24,288 bases of DNA, from contig JBBQNE010000039.1 of the NCBI GenBank assembly GCA_038329675.1, positions 1-24,288 on the forward strand, given 5' to 3'. This DNA is from JANXVY01 sp038329675. Its GTDB lineage: Bacteria; Pseudomonadota; Alphaproteobacteria; Rhizobiales; Hyphomicrobiaceae. The notes below the pieces were generated by a model. The model did no database searches, was not told where the DNA came from, and was given only the letters and a program-made list of their open reading frames with translations. The translations under genes and the position numbers were made by a program. This document shows positions 15,190-24,288 of this stretch, piece after piece (position 1 is the first letter of the stretch; each line of letters starts with the position of its first letter).

Positions 15190-18100
15190 CAAAACGCGAC
15201 ATTCCAGCCCTGCCGACCGCCGAAGCCGCCGAGGTGAGCAAAGCTGACGCGGGCGGCTTTAGCATCTCAACGCCGTTTATCCTGCGTCCGGTCGCCACCA
15301 CGCTGATGAGCGTCGCGGTCTTGCTTGCGGGCATGCTTGGCTATTTCGGGCTCGCGGTCTCTTCGCTTCCCCAGGTCGATTTCCCAACCATTCAAATCAC
15401 GACGCGACTTCCAGGCGCCAACCCGGAAACGATGTCGAACCTCGTAACAGCCCCGCTTGAGCGCCAATTTGGGCAGACACCATCGCTGCAATCGATGACG
15501 TCGTCGTCGTCCTATGGTCTGTCACAAATCACACTGCAGTTCACGCTCGACCGCGATATCGACGGCGCGGCCCAGGACGTCCAGGCTGCAATCAACGCGG
15601 CCAGCTCAACGCTGCCCCGCAACTTGCCCTATCCGCCAGTGTATTCGAAGGTTAACCCGGCCGATACGCCGATCCTAACCATCGCCTTGATGTCGTCGAC
15701 CGTCCCGTTGCGCGAGTTATCCGATCTCGCCGATACGTTGATTTCGCAACGGCTCGCTGGCGTGTCGGGCGTCGGTCGGGTGTCGATCGAGGGCGGCGTC
15801 AAGCCAGCGGTTCGCGTCCAAGCCGACCTCGACCGGATCGCCGCTTACGGGCTCGGCCTCGCCGACCTCCGCGTCGCGATTGCAGCGGCCAACGTCGCTG
15901 GTCCCAAGGGCCAACTCGATGGCGCCTCGCAAAGCTACACGATCGCCACCAACGACCAGCTAAAGACCGCCGACGCCTACCGCGATATCGTGGTCGCATT
16001 CCGTAACGGCAGCCCGGTGTTGCTGAAGGACGTCGCCCAGATCATCGATGGCCTAGAAAACGCCAAGGTCGGTGGCTGGTACAAAGGCCGCCCCGCCGTC
16101 ATCATTAACGTCAAGCGTCAACCGGGCGCAAACGTTGTCGAAACCGTCAGTCGCATTCAAGCCGAACTGCCGCGCCTGACGGCGGCCATGCCGGGCGACG
16201 TCGAGCTCGTCACCGTGCAGGACCGGACGCAAATGATCCGCGCCTCGATCCACGAGGTCGAGTTCACGCTGGTGCTGTGCGTCGTGCTCGTCGTTTTCGT
16301 CGTCCTACTCTTCTTACGATCTATCCGCGCCACGATTATCGCTGGCATTGCTTTGCCGATATCGCTCGTGGCGACGTTCGGCGTGATGTGGCTTGCCGGG
16401 TTCTCGCTCGACAACCTATCGCTCATGGCGCTGACGATTGGCACCGGTTTCGTCATCGACGATGCCATCGTGATGATCGAAAACATCGTCCGCCACATCG
16501 AGAAAGGCGAAGACCCAAAAGTCGCAGCGCTACGTGGTGCGCGCGAGATCGGGTTCACGGTCATCTCGCTGACGCTGTCGCTCGTGGCCGTATTTATCCC
16601 GATGCTGTTCATGACCGGCATCGTTGGTCGCATGTTTCAGGAATTCGCGCTCACGCTGACGATTGCCGTCGTCGTATCAGCTGTCGTCTCGCTCACGTTG
16701 ACGCCGATGATGTGTGCGCTGCTGTTGAAGCGTTCCGTGAAACCAGCTTCTGAGTGGCACGGCGCCAGCGGCGAGTATGGGTCCAGTGACGAACACGCCG
16801 TCCCCACTACAGGTTTGCTCGGCGCCTACGGCCGCAGCGTTGGCTTCGTCTTGCGTCGCCCGGTTTCGACCCTTCTCGTCACGGCCGGAACACTCGGGCT
16901 GACCGTCTACCTGTATGTGATCGCGCCGAAAGGCTTTCTGCCGCAACAGGACACGGGGCTTGTCACCGGCCTCGTCGAAGCGGCGCAGGACGTGTCTTTC
17001 GATGAAATCACGCGGTTGTCCAAGCTCGTATCTGATCGCCTTTCGCTCGATGACGCCGTCGATGGCGTCGTCGTCGTCACCGGCGTTAGCGAGGTTAATG
17101 CGACACCGAACGCCGCCCAGCTGAACATCGCGCTCAAACCGCAATCGACCGGCCGACCTAGCATCGACGTCGTCATCGCACGGCTCACCCGGGATGCCGC
17201 AACGATCCCTGGCGTCACCATCGCGCTGCTGCCAGTCCAGGACGTGCAGATCTCGAGCCGGGCCGCCCGTGGTCAATACCAATATACCCTCGTTGGAACG
17301 GACGCGGCCGATGTTACGACCTGGTCGCGGCGGCTGGCTGAACGAATGCAAACGATCCCCGCCATCGCCGATGCTTCGCTGGAAGCCCGCGACCGTGGCT
17401 TGCGCGCCCAAATCGACGTTGACCGTGTGACGGCCGGCCGCCTAGGCGTCTCGATGCAAGCGATCAACGACGTGCTGAACGATGCGTTCGGCCAGCGCCA
17501 AATTTCGACGATCTATGCCCAATCGAACCAGTACCGCGTCGTGCTCGAAGCGCTACCGAAATTTCAGCGTGATCCAGCAATTCTCGACCGGCTGTTCGTG
17601 TCAACGGCGCTTGGCCAACAGGTCCCGCTGTCGGCGGTTGCGCGCTTCGAGCAAGTTCAAGCGCCGCTCACCGTCCAGCGAGATCAGCAATTCCCTGCTG
17701 GTACAATCAGCTTCAATCTCGCACCGTCGGGCTCGCTGTCGGATGCGGTGGCCGCCATCGAAGCCGCGTCGCAAGAGATCGGCGTGCCACGGTCCGTCAA
17801 CGGTCGCTACTCTGGCGATGCGCTTGAGTTTACCAAGGCGTTGGCCTCCCAGCCCGTACTGATCTTAGCCGCCATCATCGCGATCTATATTCTGTTGGGC
17901 GTTCTCTATGAAAGCTTCATCCACCCATTTACAATCCTGACGTCGCTGCCGTCGGCTGGCATCGGTGCGCTGTTAGCACTGCAACTTTGGGGCCTCGACC
18001 TGTCGATCGTGGCGCTCATCGGCATTATTCTGTTGATGGGGATCGTCAAGAAAAACGCGATCATGATGATCGACTTTGCCATCGACGCCCAACGCGAACG

Positions 18101-18476
18101 TGGCCTGCATCCGCGTGACGCCATCCGTGAAGCCGCCGTGTTGCGCTTCCGCCCGATCATGATGACGACGCTGGCAGCGCTGATTGGCGCGATCCCGCTC
18201 GCGATCGGCGGGGGCGTCGGCGCCGAACTGCGCGTACCCCTCGGCGTCTCGATTGCGGGCGGTCTGCTGTTATCCCAGCTGATCACGCTTTATACAACGC
18301 CGGTCGTCTACGTCGAAATGGAACGGCTGAAGTCGTGGATCACTGGCGAGCCGATGCAACGCCCTGCGCTCGCGATGCCACTGGTCAGCGCGCTGGACGG
18401 TGCCCGGATGGAGCCCAGTAAGACTGAACCCACGACGCCCGCGCCCGCCTTCGTCTTGCCGAGGGCCGCCGAATGA
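15186..18476 (+). CDS. RND multidrug efflux permease, first subunit (MdtB-like)
   Basis: A 1096-residue pump with the full RND layout: one TM, a large periplasmic porter loop, TM2-6, a cytoplasmic linker, TM7, a second porter loop, and TM8-12. The proton-relay aspartates are D425-D426 (VIDDAIVMIEN), and the partner lysine lies in IVKKNAIMMID (K955/K956). The linker after about 520 carries an extra hydrophilic stretch (EWHGASGEYGSSDEH). It probably exports drugs or lipophilic compounds using proton motive force. ATGA overlaps on both sides place it in a tight three-gene operon. The two permeases differ from each other, as in MdtB/MdtC, which suggests a mixed trimer. Confidence 0.93.
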   Translation: MTKRDIPALPTAEAAEVSKADAGGFSISTPFILRPVATTLMSVAVLLAGMLGYFGLAVSSLPQVDFPTIQITTRLPGANPETMSNLVTAPLERQFGQTPSLQSMTSSSSYGLSQITLQFTLDRDIDGAAQDVQAAINAASSTLPRNLPYPPVYSKVNPADTPILTIALMSSTVPLRELSDLADTLISQRLAGVSGVGRVSIEGGVKPAVRVQADLDRIAAYGLGLADLRVAIAAANVAGPKGQLDGASQSYTIATNDQLKTADAYRDIVVAFRNGSPVLLKDVAQIIDGLENAKVGGWYKGRPAVIINVKRQPGANVVETVSRIQAELPRLTAAMPGDVELVTVQDRTQMIRASIHEVEFTLVLCVVLVVFVVLLFLRSIRATIIAGIALPISLVATFGVMWLAGFSLDNLSLMALTIGTGFVIDDAIVMIENIVRHIEKGEDPKVAALRGAREIGFTVISLTLSLVAVFIPMLFMTGIVGRMFQEFALTLTIAVVVSAVVSLTLTPMMCALLLKRSVKPASEWHGASGEYGSSDEHAVPTTGLLGAYGRSVGFVLRRPVSTLLVTAGTLGLTVYLYVIAPKGFLPQQDTGLVTGLVEAAQDVSFDEITRLSKLVSDRLSLDDAVDGVVVVTGVSEVNATPNAAQLNIALKPQSTGRPSIDVVIARLTRDAATIPGVTIALLPVQDVQISSRAARGQYQYTLVGTDAADVTTWSRRLAERMQTIPAIADASLEARDRGLRAQIDVDRVTAGRLGVSMQAINDVLNDAFGQRQISTIYAQSNQYRVVLEALPKFQRDPAILDRLFVSTALGQQVPLSAVARFEQVQAPLTVQRDQQFPAGTISFNLAPSGSLSDAVAAIEAASQEIGVPRSVNGRYSGDALEFTKALASQPVLILAAIIAIYILLGVLYESFIHPFTILTSLPSAGIGALLALQLWGLDLSIVALIGIILLMGIVKKNAIMMIDFAIDAQRERGLHPRDAIREAAVLRFRPIMMTTLAALIGAIPLAIGGGVGAELRVPLGVSIAGGLLLSQLITLYTTPVVYVEMERLKSWITGEPMQRPALAMPLVSALDGARMEPSKTEPTTPAPAFVLPRAAE

Positions 18477-21400
18477 ACAGTCCCCACAACGATAGCTATC
18501 GTCGCGATCCAAAAACGCCCTCGAACGACAGCTTCAATCCATCGGCGGTTTTCATCGCCCGGCCAGTCGGCACGACGCTATTGGCGATCGGACTGACGAT
18601 CCTCGGCATGGCAGCCTTCGTCGCGATGCCAGTGTCGAGCCTACCCTCGATCGAGTTTCCAACGATCCGCGTTCAAGCAACGCGCCCCGGCGCCGACCCC
18701 GAGGTGATGGCGTCCACCGTCGCTGCGCCGATCGAACGGCGGTTGGGCGAGATCGCTGGCGTCACCGAGATGACCTCGACGAGCAACTTTGGCTCAACCG
18801 GCATCACGATCCAGTTCGACCTCAACAGACGCATTGATGGTGCGGCCCGCGACGTCCAGGCCGCGATCAACGCAGCCGCAACCGATTTGCCATCTGACCT
18901 TCCGTCTTCGCCAACCTTCCGTAAATTCAATCCGAGCGCCGCGCCGATTATGATCTTGGCGATCACGGCGTCGAACATGCCCATCAATGCCGTCTACGAC
19001 CATGCCGATACGGTGATCGCGCCGCGCATCGCCCAATCGGAAGGCGTTGCCGATGTGCAGGTCTCAGGCGCCGACCAACCAGCAATCCGGATCGCAACGG
19101 ACCCGAGCCGACTGGCCGCGATGGGCCTGTCGATCAACGACGTCCGCACCGCGCTACTCAATGCCACCGCAATTTCGCCGCTCGGGTCGATCGAGGGAAC
19201 CGACCGCGCATTCACGATTTCGACGAACGATCAGCTGAAGACGCCCGAGCAATATGGCCCGCTGATCGTCAAGGTTCAGGACGGGAACGTCGTTCGGCTC
19301 CAGGACGTCGCAACGATCGAACTAAAGTCGCGCAACACAAAATCGCTGGCGACCTTCAACAGCAAGCCAGCCGTGCTGCTGATCATCACCAAGCAGCCCG
19401 ACGCCAATGTCCTCGACACGGTCGATGGCATCAAGAAGCTGATCCCTGACATCAAACGGTGGGTGCCAGCTGGTCTCGAAATCGAGGTGCTATCGGACCG
19501 GACGTTGACGTTGCGGGCGAGCGTCCACGAGATGGAGTTCACCTTGCTGATCACGATCGTACTCGTGATGGCGGTGGTGTTCGTCTTTATGCGTCGCGGC
19601 CCGCCGACCTTAGCTGCCGGCGTGACCCTACCGTTATCGCTGGCTGGCACATTCGCGCTGATGTGGGCGTCAGGCTTTTCGATCAACAACATCTCGTTGC
19701 TCGCCATCATCGTCGCTGTCGGCTTTGTCGTCGACGATGCGATCGTGATGATCGAGAACGTCTATAGCAAGCTCGAAGACGGCATGGCACCGATGGCGGC
19801 AGCGCTGGAAGGCGCACGCGAGATCGGCTTCACCGTCGTCTCGATCAGCGTGTCACTTGCCGCAGCGTTCATACCGCTCCTATTTCAGGGCGGCGTCATC
19901 GGCCGCATGCTGCAGGAATTCTCCTGGACGCTGCTTTACGCAATCCTCGTCTCCACCGTCGTTTCGCTGTCCGTCACTCCCGTCATTTGCGCCTATTTAA
20001 TTAAGCCTTCGCCGAAGCCCGATGGCTGGTTCGGTCGGATGTTCGAAGGCGCATTGAGCCGCCTTATTTCAGGTTACGCGCGCAGCCTCAGCGTGGTTGT
20101 CAAACGCCCTTCGCTAATGCTCGTCGTGCTGGCCGCCTGTATCTACGTCACGGTGCAATTGTTCATCGCGCTGCCGAAAGGGCTCTTCCCGCAAGACGAT
20201 ACCGGCTTCGTCTTTGGCCGAACGGAAGCTGCCGCCGATGTCTCGTTTGAGTCTATGGTCGAGCTACAACAGAAGGCCGTTGATCTACTCCTCGCCGACC
20301 CCGCAATCGAGGGCGTGGGCAGTTCGCTTGGCTCTACCGGTCCGTTCGGTGGCTCCTTGAACCAGGGCCGACTGTTCATCAACCTGAAGCCGCTCGCCGA
20401 CCGGGACCGCAAGACGACCGACCAAGTCATCGCGCGGCTACGTCCCAAATTTGCTAAGCTCAATGGCATTCAGGTTTTCATGTTCGGCGCGCGAGATGTT
20501 CGCGTCGGGGGCCGCCAGTCGAAATCAGAGTTTCAGTATACGCTGTGGAGCCAGTCGCTCGATGACCTAAACGCTGCCGTTGCACGTGCCACGACCGCGC
20601 TGCAAACGCTGCCGGAACTGGCCGACGTATCAAGCGACCGCAACCGTGGCGGCCTGCAGGTCGACATTACGATTGACCGGCTCGCCGCGGCACGGCTTGG
20701 CGTATCGATCACGGCGATCAACGACGTGTTGAACAGTGCGTTTGCCCAACGCCAAATCGCGACGATCTATCAGCAGCGCAATCAGTACAGAGTCGTCCTC
20801 GAAGTCGACCAGCGCTACCAGCGCACCGTCGATGATATCTTGAGGCTTTACGTGCCGGGAACCGCCGGCGTGCAGATCCCGCTGTCTAATCTCGTTACGC
20901 TTGAACGCGGGCTCACCCCGCTCGCCGTCAACCATACGGGTCCATTCCCGTCGGCCACAATCAGCTTTAATCTTGCCCCCGACGTCAAGTTCGACGATGC
21001 GTCAAAAGCGATCGCCAAGGCCATTGCCGACCTCCGGCTCCCGGCGACCGTCAATGCGGAGCCATCGGGTGATGCAAAGACATTTTCGCAAAGTTCGAAT
21101 GCGATGCCAATCCTCATCGTGGCCGCCCTGGTCTCCGTTTATATCGTGCTTGGGATACTTTACGAAAGCTACGTCCACCCACTGACGATCCTGTCGACGT
21201 TGCCGTCAGCTGGCATTGGTGCGCTATTGGCGCTCTGGGTCACTGGCATCGAGATATCCGTCATCGCCGTGATCGGCATTATTCTGTTGATCGGGATCGT
21301 CAAGAAAAACGGAATTATGCTTGTCGACTTTGCGTTGAATGCAGAGCGCCAGCGCGGGTTATCACCGGAGCGCGCGATACTCGATGCGGCCGTTGAGCGG

Positions 21401-21658
21401 TTTCGACCCATCCTGATGACGACGCTTGCAAGTTTGCTTGGTGCGATCCCGCTGGTCGTGGCCGAAGGGCCCGGGTCAGAATTGCGCCGCCCGCTCGGCG
21501 TGGCAATCATCGGCGGGCTCGTGGTCTCGCAAATTTTGACCTTGTATACGACGCCCGCAGTTTACCTTCTCATGGACCGCGCCAAACGGTTTACCATCCG
21601 TCTCATCAAAGGTCGTCCGTCGGCGCGCTCAGTTCCAAGTCCCACTGCGGCTGAGTAA
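18473..21658 (+). CDS. RND multidrug efflux permease, second subunit (MdtC-like)
   Basis: A 1061-residue RND pump homologous to the gene before it but clearly distinct in sequence. Its proton-relay pair is D421-D422 (VVDDAIVMIEN) with lysines K944/K945 (IVKKNGIMLVD), so both permeases keep the residues needed for proton coupling. The hydrophilic N-terminal leader (about 1-22, SPHNDSYRRDPKTP) precedes the first helix. It starts with an ATG that overlaps the previous stop by 4 bp. No outer-membrane TolC-type gene follows, so the channel must be encoded elsewhere. Confidence 0.93.
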   Translation: MNSPHNDSYRRDPKTPSNDSFNPSAVFIARPVGTTLLAIGLTILGMAAFVAMPVSSLPSIEFPTIRVQATRPGADPEVMASTVAAPIERRLGEIAGVTEMTSTSNFGSTGITIQFDLNRRIDGAARDVQAAINAAATDLPSDLPSSPTFRKFNPSAAPIMILAITASNMPINAVYDHADTVIAPRIAQSEGVADVQVSGADQPAIRIATDPSRLAAMGLSINDVRTALLNATAISPLGSIEGTDRAFTISTNDQLKTPEQYGPLIVKVQDGNVVRLQDVATIELKSRNTKSLATFNSKPAVLLIITKQPDANVLDTVDGIKKLIPDIKRWVPAGLEIEVLSDRTLTLRASVHEMEFTLLITIVLVMAVVFVFMRRGPPTLAAGVTLPLSLAGTFALMWASGFSINNISLLAIIVAVGFVVDDAIVMIENVYSKLEDGMAPMAAALEGAREIGFTVVSISVSLAAAFIPLLFQGGVIGRMLQEFSWTLLYAILVSTVVSLSVTPVICAYLIKPSPKPDGWFGRMFEGALSRLISGYARSLSVVVKRPSLMLVVLAACIYVTVQLFIALPKGLFPQDDTGFVFGRTEAAADVSFESMVELQQKAVDLLLADPAIEGVGSSLGSTGPFGGSLNQGRLFINLKPLADRDRKTTDQVIARLRPKFAKLNGIQVFMFGARDVRVGGRQSKSEFQYTLWSQSLDDLNAAVARATTALQTLPELADVSSDRNRGGLQVDITIDRLAAARLGVSITAINDVLNSAFAQRQIATIYQQRNQYRVVLEVDQRYQRTVDDILRLYVPGTAGVQIPLSNLVTLERGLTPLAVNHTGPFPSATISFNLAPDVKFDDASKAIAKAIADLRLPATVNAEPSGDAKTFSQSSNAMPILIVAALVSVYIVLGILYESYVHPLTILSTLPSAGIGALLALWVTGIEISVIAVIGIILLIGIVKKNGIMLVDFALNAERQRGLSPERAILDAAVERFRPILMTTLASLLGAIPLVVAEGPGSELRRPLGVAIIGGLVVSQILTLYTTPAVYLLMDRAKRFTIRLIKGRPSARSVPSPTAAE

Positions 21659-21738
21659 GCTCGCAACCTCCGCTTCCGACGGCAGCAAACACGCGCGTTC
21701 GAAGCTGATCTGGCGCAAATGACCCGAACAGAGCCCGC

Positions 21739-23211
21739 ATGAGCCTCGTCGATTTATCAATGATGACCGAACGTCTCGGCGGCTACCGCACGGGAACCGT
21801 GGCCGCGCTGCGCGATTTGACGCTGCTCGCGGTCGCAAAAGCCCGCCGCGGCCGTTTACGCCAAACGATGGTTGCGCTCGATCACACATCGATGCGCGAA
21901 AAGATCTTGCCCGACCGTTATCTGATCAGCCGCAAGGTTGATGGTGAGTTCACCTGTCTCGCCTACCGCGACAGTGAGGTGATCACCATCAACCCCTGGG
22001 GCACAATCCGAACCGGAGCGCCGTTCCACGTCGAGGCGGCACAGCTATTGTCGAAGGCTGGAGTCAAGTCAGCGATCCTCGGCGGAGAGCTTTATGTTGC
22101 CCGCCCCGATGGCAAGCGTGCCCGCGTGCACGATGTGACGCGTGTCGCGCGCGCGCCAGATACGCCAGCCGATGTTGCCTCGCTCCGCTTCGCCGCGTTT
22201 GCAATCTATGACCTCGACGGCGCCGACCTTGCCGACACACCTGTCGTTGCGATGGCCAAACTCCGCGCGGTGTTGGCTGGCGGCAAGACAATCCACCCCG
22301 TCGAGACCATCGAGGGGAGCGAGACCGAAGTCTTTGCCCGTTACGCCACTTGGGTCGAAGCCGAGGGCGAGGAGGGCATCGTCGCGATCGGCGAAAAGCG
22401 CGGCTGGTTCAAGATTAAGCCGAAGCATTCGCTCGACCTCGCCGTGATCGCCTTTTCCGAAGGCACCGACGACCGGACCGGGATGCTGCATTCGCTGCTG
22501 CTAGCAGCCGTCCGGGAGGACGGCACCTTCCATCTGTGCGGCCGCGTTGGCGGTGGCTTCACCGACGAGCAACGCGTGAGGCTGCTGGAAGAACTGTCGG
22601 CTAACGTCGTTGAGACGGGCTACATTGAAGTCAATTCTGATCGCGTTGCCTACAAGATGATCGGGCCTGGACGCGTGGCCGAAATCTCATGCCTCGACGT
22701 GATCGCGGTTTCCTCGACCGGGGAACCAATCGACAAGATGGTGCTCGAGTGGGACGCGACGGCTGCCCGCTGGTCGAGCGTCCGACGCTTGCCGCTCGTC
22801 AGCATCATTTCTCCGCAGTTCGAGCGTTTTCGCGACGATAAATCGACGACGGCAACCGAAGCCGGCATCGCGCAACTCGCCGCGATCGCAGATATTCCAG
22901 AAGCTCGCTCGGGTGCCGAGACACGCCGCCTTCCGAAGTCGGAGCTGCTTCGCCGTGCGGTGGCGACCAAGGACGCCAAAGGCAAAACGATGGTGCGCAA
23001 GCTGTTGCTGTGGAGGACGAATAAGGAGCAACTCTCGGCTGAGTATCCAGCTTACGTCCTGCTGCTGACCGACTACAGCCCCAACCGCAAATCGCCAATC
23101 GAACGCGACATCCGCGTGTCGTCGAGCCTCGACCAACTCGACGCCTATTGGAGGGTTTGGACTGAGGAGAACTTCGTCAAAGGCTGGATCGTCAAAGACG
23201 CTGGATCGTGA
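21739..23211 (+). CDS. Atypical ATP-dependent DNA ligase-like nucleotidyltransferase
   Basis: A 490-residue protein with the covalent nucleotidyltransferase motifs in order. Motif I is KVDGEF with candidate adenylated lysine K66. Motif III is ILGGELYV (113-120). Motif IIIa is FAIYDLDGADLADTP (154-168). Motif IV is EEGIVAIGE (211-219), and motif V is WFKIKPKHSLDLAVI (223-237). An OB-fold follows (about 247-366), with LCGRVGGGFTDEQ (266-278) and a closing RFRDDKS, as in bacterial LigC/LigD-type ligases. Two motif positions are unusual: the usual Arg of KxDGxR is Phe (F71), and the usual Asp of DGE is Gly (G115). Residues 370-490 form a C-terminal extension I do not recognise. No Ku, polymerase or nuclease domain is present. 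It lies 80 bp after the RND operon and 4 bp before tsaD. A nick-joining role is likely but unproven. Confidence 0.72.
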   Translation: MSLVDLSMMTERLGGYRTGTVAALRDLTLLAVAKARRGRLRQTMVALDHTSMREKILPDRYLISRKVDGEFTCLAYRDSEVITINPWGTIRTGAPFHVEAAQLLSKAGVKSAILGGELYVARPDGKRARVHDVTRVARAPDTPADVASLRFAAFAIYDLDGADLADTPVVAMAKLRAVLAGGKTIHPVETIEGSETEVFARYATWVEAEGEEGIVAIGEKRGWFKIKPKHSLDLAVIAFSEGTDDRTGMLHSLLLAAVREDGTFHLCGRVGGGFTDEQRVRLLEELSANVVETGYIEVNSDRVAYKMIGPGRVAEISCLDVIAVSSTGEPIDKMVLEWDATAARWSSVRRLPLVSIISPQFERFRDDKSTTATEAGIAQLAAIADIPEARSGAETRRLPKSELLRRAVATKDAKGKTMVRKLLLWRTNKEQLSAEYPAYVLLLTDYSPNRKSPIERDIRVSSSLDQLDAYWRVWTEENFVKGWIVKDAGS

Positions 23212-23215
23212 AACC

Positions 23216-24288
23216 ATGAGCGCGCGCGAGACGCTGATCCTCGGCATCGAGACGAGTTGCGATGAAACCGCGGCCGCCGTCGTCGCGCGCGATATAGAAA
23301 CTGGCCGCGGTCGTATTTTGTCGAGCTTCGTTCGCGCCCAGTGGGAGGCCCATGCAGCCTACGGTGGTGTCGTGCCAGAAATCGCCGCTCGCGCCCACGC
23401 CGACTGTCTCGACCTGATCATCGCCGATGCCCTGCGCGAGGCCAACATCACAGTTGATCGGCTCGATGCGATCGCGGCAACCGCCGGGCCGGGGCTGGTT
23501 GGCGGGCTAATGGTGGGCCTCGTCATGGGCAAGGCGATCGCGCTGGCGGCCGGTAAACCACTGCTGGCGATCAACCACCTCGAAGGCCACGCGCTGACCG
23601 TTGGACTGACCCATGGCGTCCAACCGCCCTACCTGCTGCTGCTCGTGTCGGGTGGGCATACCCAAACGCTGCTCGTTGAAGACATCGCGCGGTACCGCCG
23701 GATCGGCACGACCATTGATGATGCGCTTGGCGAAGCGTTCGACAAGACAGCCAAACTCCTCGGGCTGCCACAACCGGGTGGCCCCGCCGTTGAGCGCGCC
23801 GCCCGATCCGGCAATTCGTCGCGCTGGCATTTGCCGCGACCGCTGAAGGGCCGCGCGGAACCGCATTTTTCCTTTGCCGGATTGAAAACGGCGGTAAGAC
23901 GCACCGCGCAATCGATAGAGCCGCTGAACGGCCAGGACGTCGCAGATATCTGCGCAGCCTTCGAAGCTGCCGCCGCAGACTGCGTCGCCGATCGGGTGCG
24001 CCGGGCCATCGAAATTGTCCGCGATGCAAACCATAGCGCACCCATCCGCTACCTCGTCGTCGCGGGCGGGGTCGCTGCCAACGCACGGCTGAAAGTAGAC
24101 CTTGCGGCCGTTGCGACCGCTGCCAGTTTGACACTCGTTTCGGCGCCGCCCGCACTGTGTGGCGATAACGCAGCGATGATCGCGTGGGCTGGCGCTGAAC
24201 GGCTGGCGCGCGGGCTTGTCGATGGTCTCGATGCGCCGGTGCGTCCCCGCTGGCCGCTCGATCCCTCGGCGGCACCAGCGATCGGGGC
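23216..24288 (+). CDS. tsaD: TsaD, tRNA N6-threonylcarbamoyladenosine transferase subunit (3' end cut)
   Basis: The 357 residues in the window include ILGIETSCDET (8-18), the HLEGH metal site (H121, H125), LVSGGHTQ, DDALGEAFDK and CGDNAAMIAWAG, all hallmarks of TsaD. With TsaB/E/C it forms t6A at position 37 of ANN-decoding tRNAs, in the cytoplasm. The ATG at 23216 follows the ligase stop by 4 bp with no strong ribosome site, so translation may be coupled to it. The gene runs off the right edge near its expected end (the family is about 340-360 residues). In many alphaproteobacteria tsaD is followed by gpsA, which would lie outside the window. Confidence 0.96.
   Translation, partial: MSARETLILGIETSCDETAAAVVARDIETGRGRILSSFVRAQWEAHAAYGGVVPEIAARAHADCLDLIIADALREANITVDRLDAIAATAGPGLVGGLMVGLVMGKAIALAAGKPLLAINHLEGHALTVGLTHGVQPPYLLLLVSGGHTQTLLVEDIARYRRIGTTIDDALGEAFDKTAKLLGLPQPGGPAVERAARSGNSSRWHLPRPLKGRAEPHFSFAGLKTAVRRTAQSIEPLNGQDVADICAAFEAAAADCVADRVRRAIEIVRDANHSAPIRYLVVAGGVAANARLKVDLAAVATAASLTLVSAPPALCGDNAAMIAWAGAERLARGLVDGLDAPVRPRWPLDPSAAPAIG

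Noticed and set aside
16677..17411. A 244-codon minus-strand frame inside the first RND permease
   Set aside because: It is antisense to a strongly conserved gene and has no recognisable features.

Overview
The window (about 24.3 kb, GC-rich) reads as a chromosomal segment of an alphaproteobacterium. The reasons are the SigF-type ECF sigma factor paired with NrsF, the paired DUF4212/solute:sodium symporter genes, GTG and TTG starts with clear Shine-Dalgarno sites, and the overall protein flavour. The genus cannot be read from the sequence. There is no phage, IS element, CRISPR array or integrase.

Layout. Positions 1-762 (minus) hold the 5' part of a VC_2705/ActP-like Na+:solute symporter and its small DUF4212 partner. 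Divergently, 1162-3079 (plus) hold a second DUF4212-like small protein and a 561-residue membrane protein that looks like a degenerate copy of the same large subunit. A secreted M15-type peptidoglycan peptidase (3224-3835) faces an AsmA-like envelope protein (3887-5929, minus). A 15-bp tandem repeat lies before a four-gene plus-strand run (6214-9964): an M14-type succinylglutamate desuccinylase/aspartoacylase homologue, a polyprenyl-phosphate glycosyltransferase (GT2), a ChbG/HpnK-type deacetylase and a GtrA-type membrane protein. The last three genes overlap and could make, deacetylate and flip a lipid-linked sugar.

A tRNA-Gln(UUG) at 10375-10448 is followed by a D,D-carboxypeptidase (PBP5/6 type). 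Convergent to it is the nrsF-sigF pair (12243-13429, minus), with a recognisable ECF-type promoter directly upstream of sigF. Divergent from sigF is an MdtABC-like operon: one RND adaptor and two different RND permeases joined by 4-bp ATGA overlaps, with no outer-membrane channel gene in the window. Next comes an unusual stand-alone ATP-dependent ligase with a C-terminal extension, then tsaD, which runs off the right edge.

Much of the content concerns the envelope: peptidoglycan hydrolases, AsmA, lipid-sugar modification, efflux and an envelope/redox-type sigma module. The items most worth a second look are the duplicated and degenerate symporter pair, the atypical ligase, the lipid-sugar cassette with its adjacent M14 hydrolase, and the pentapeptide-like minisatellite.
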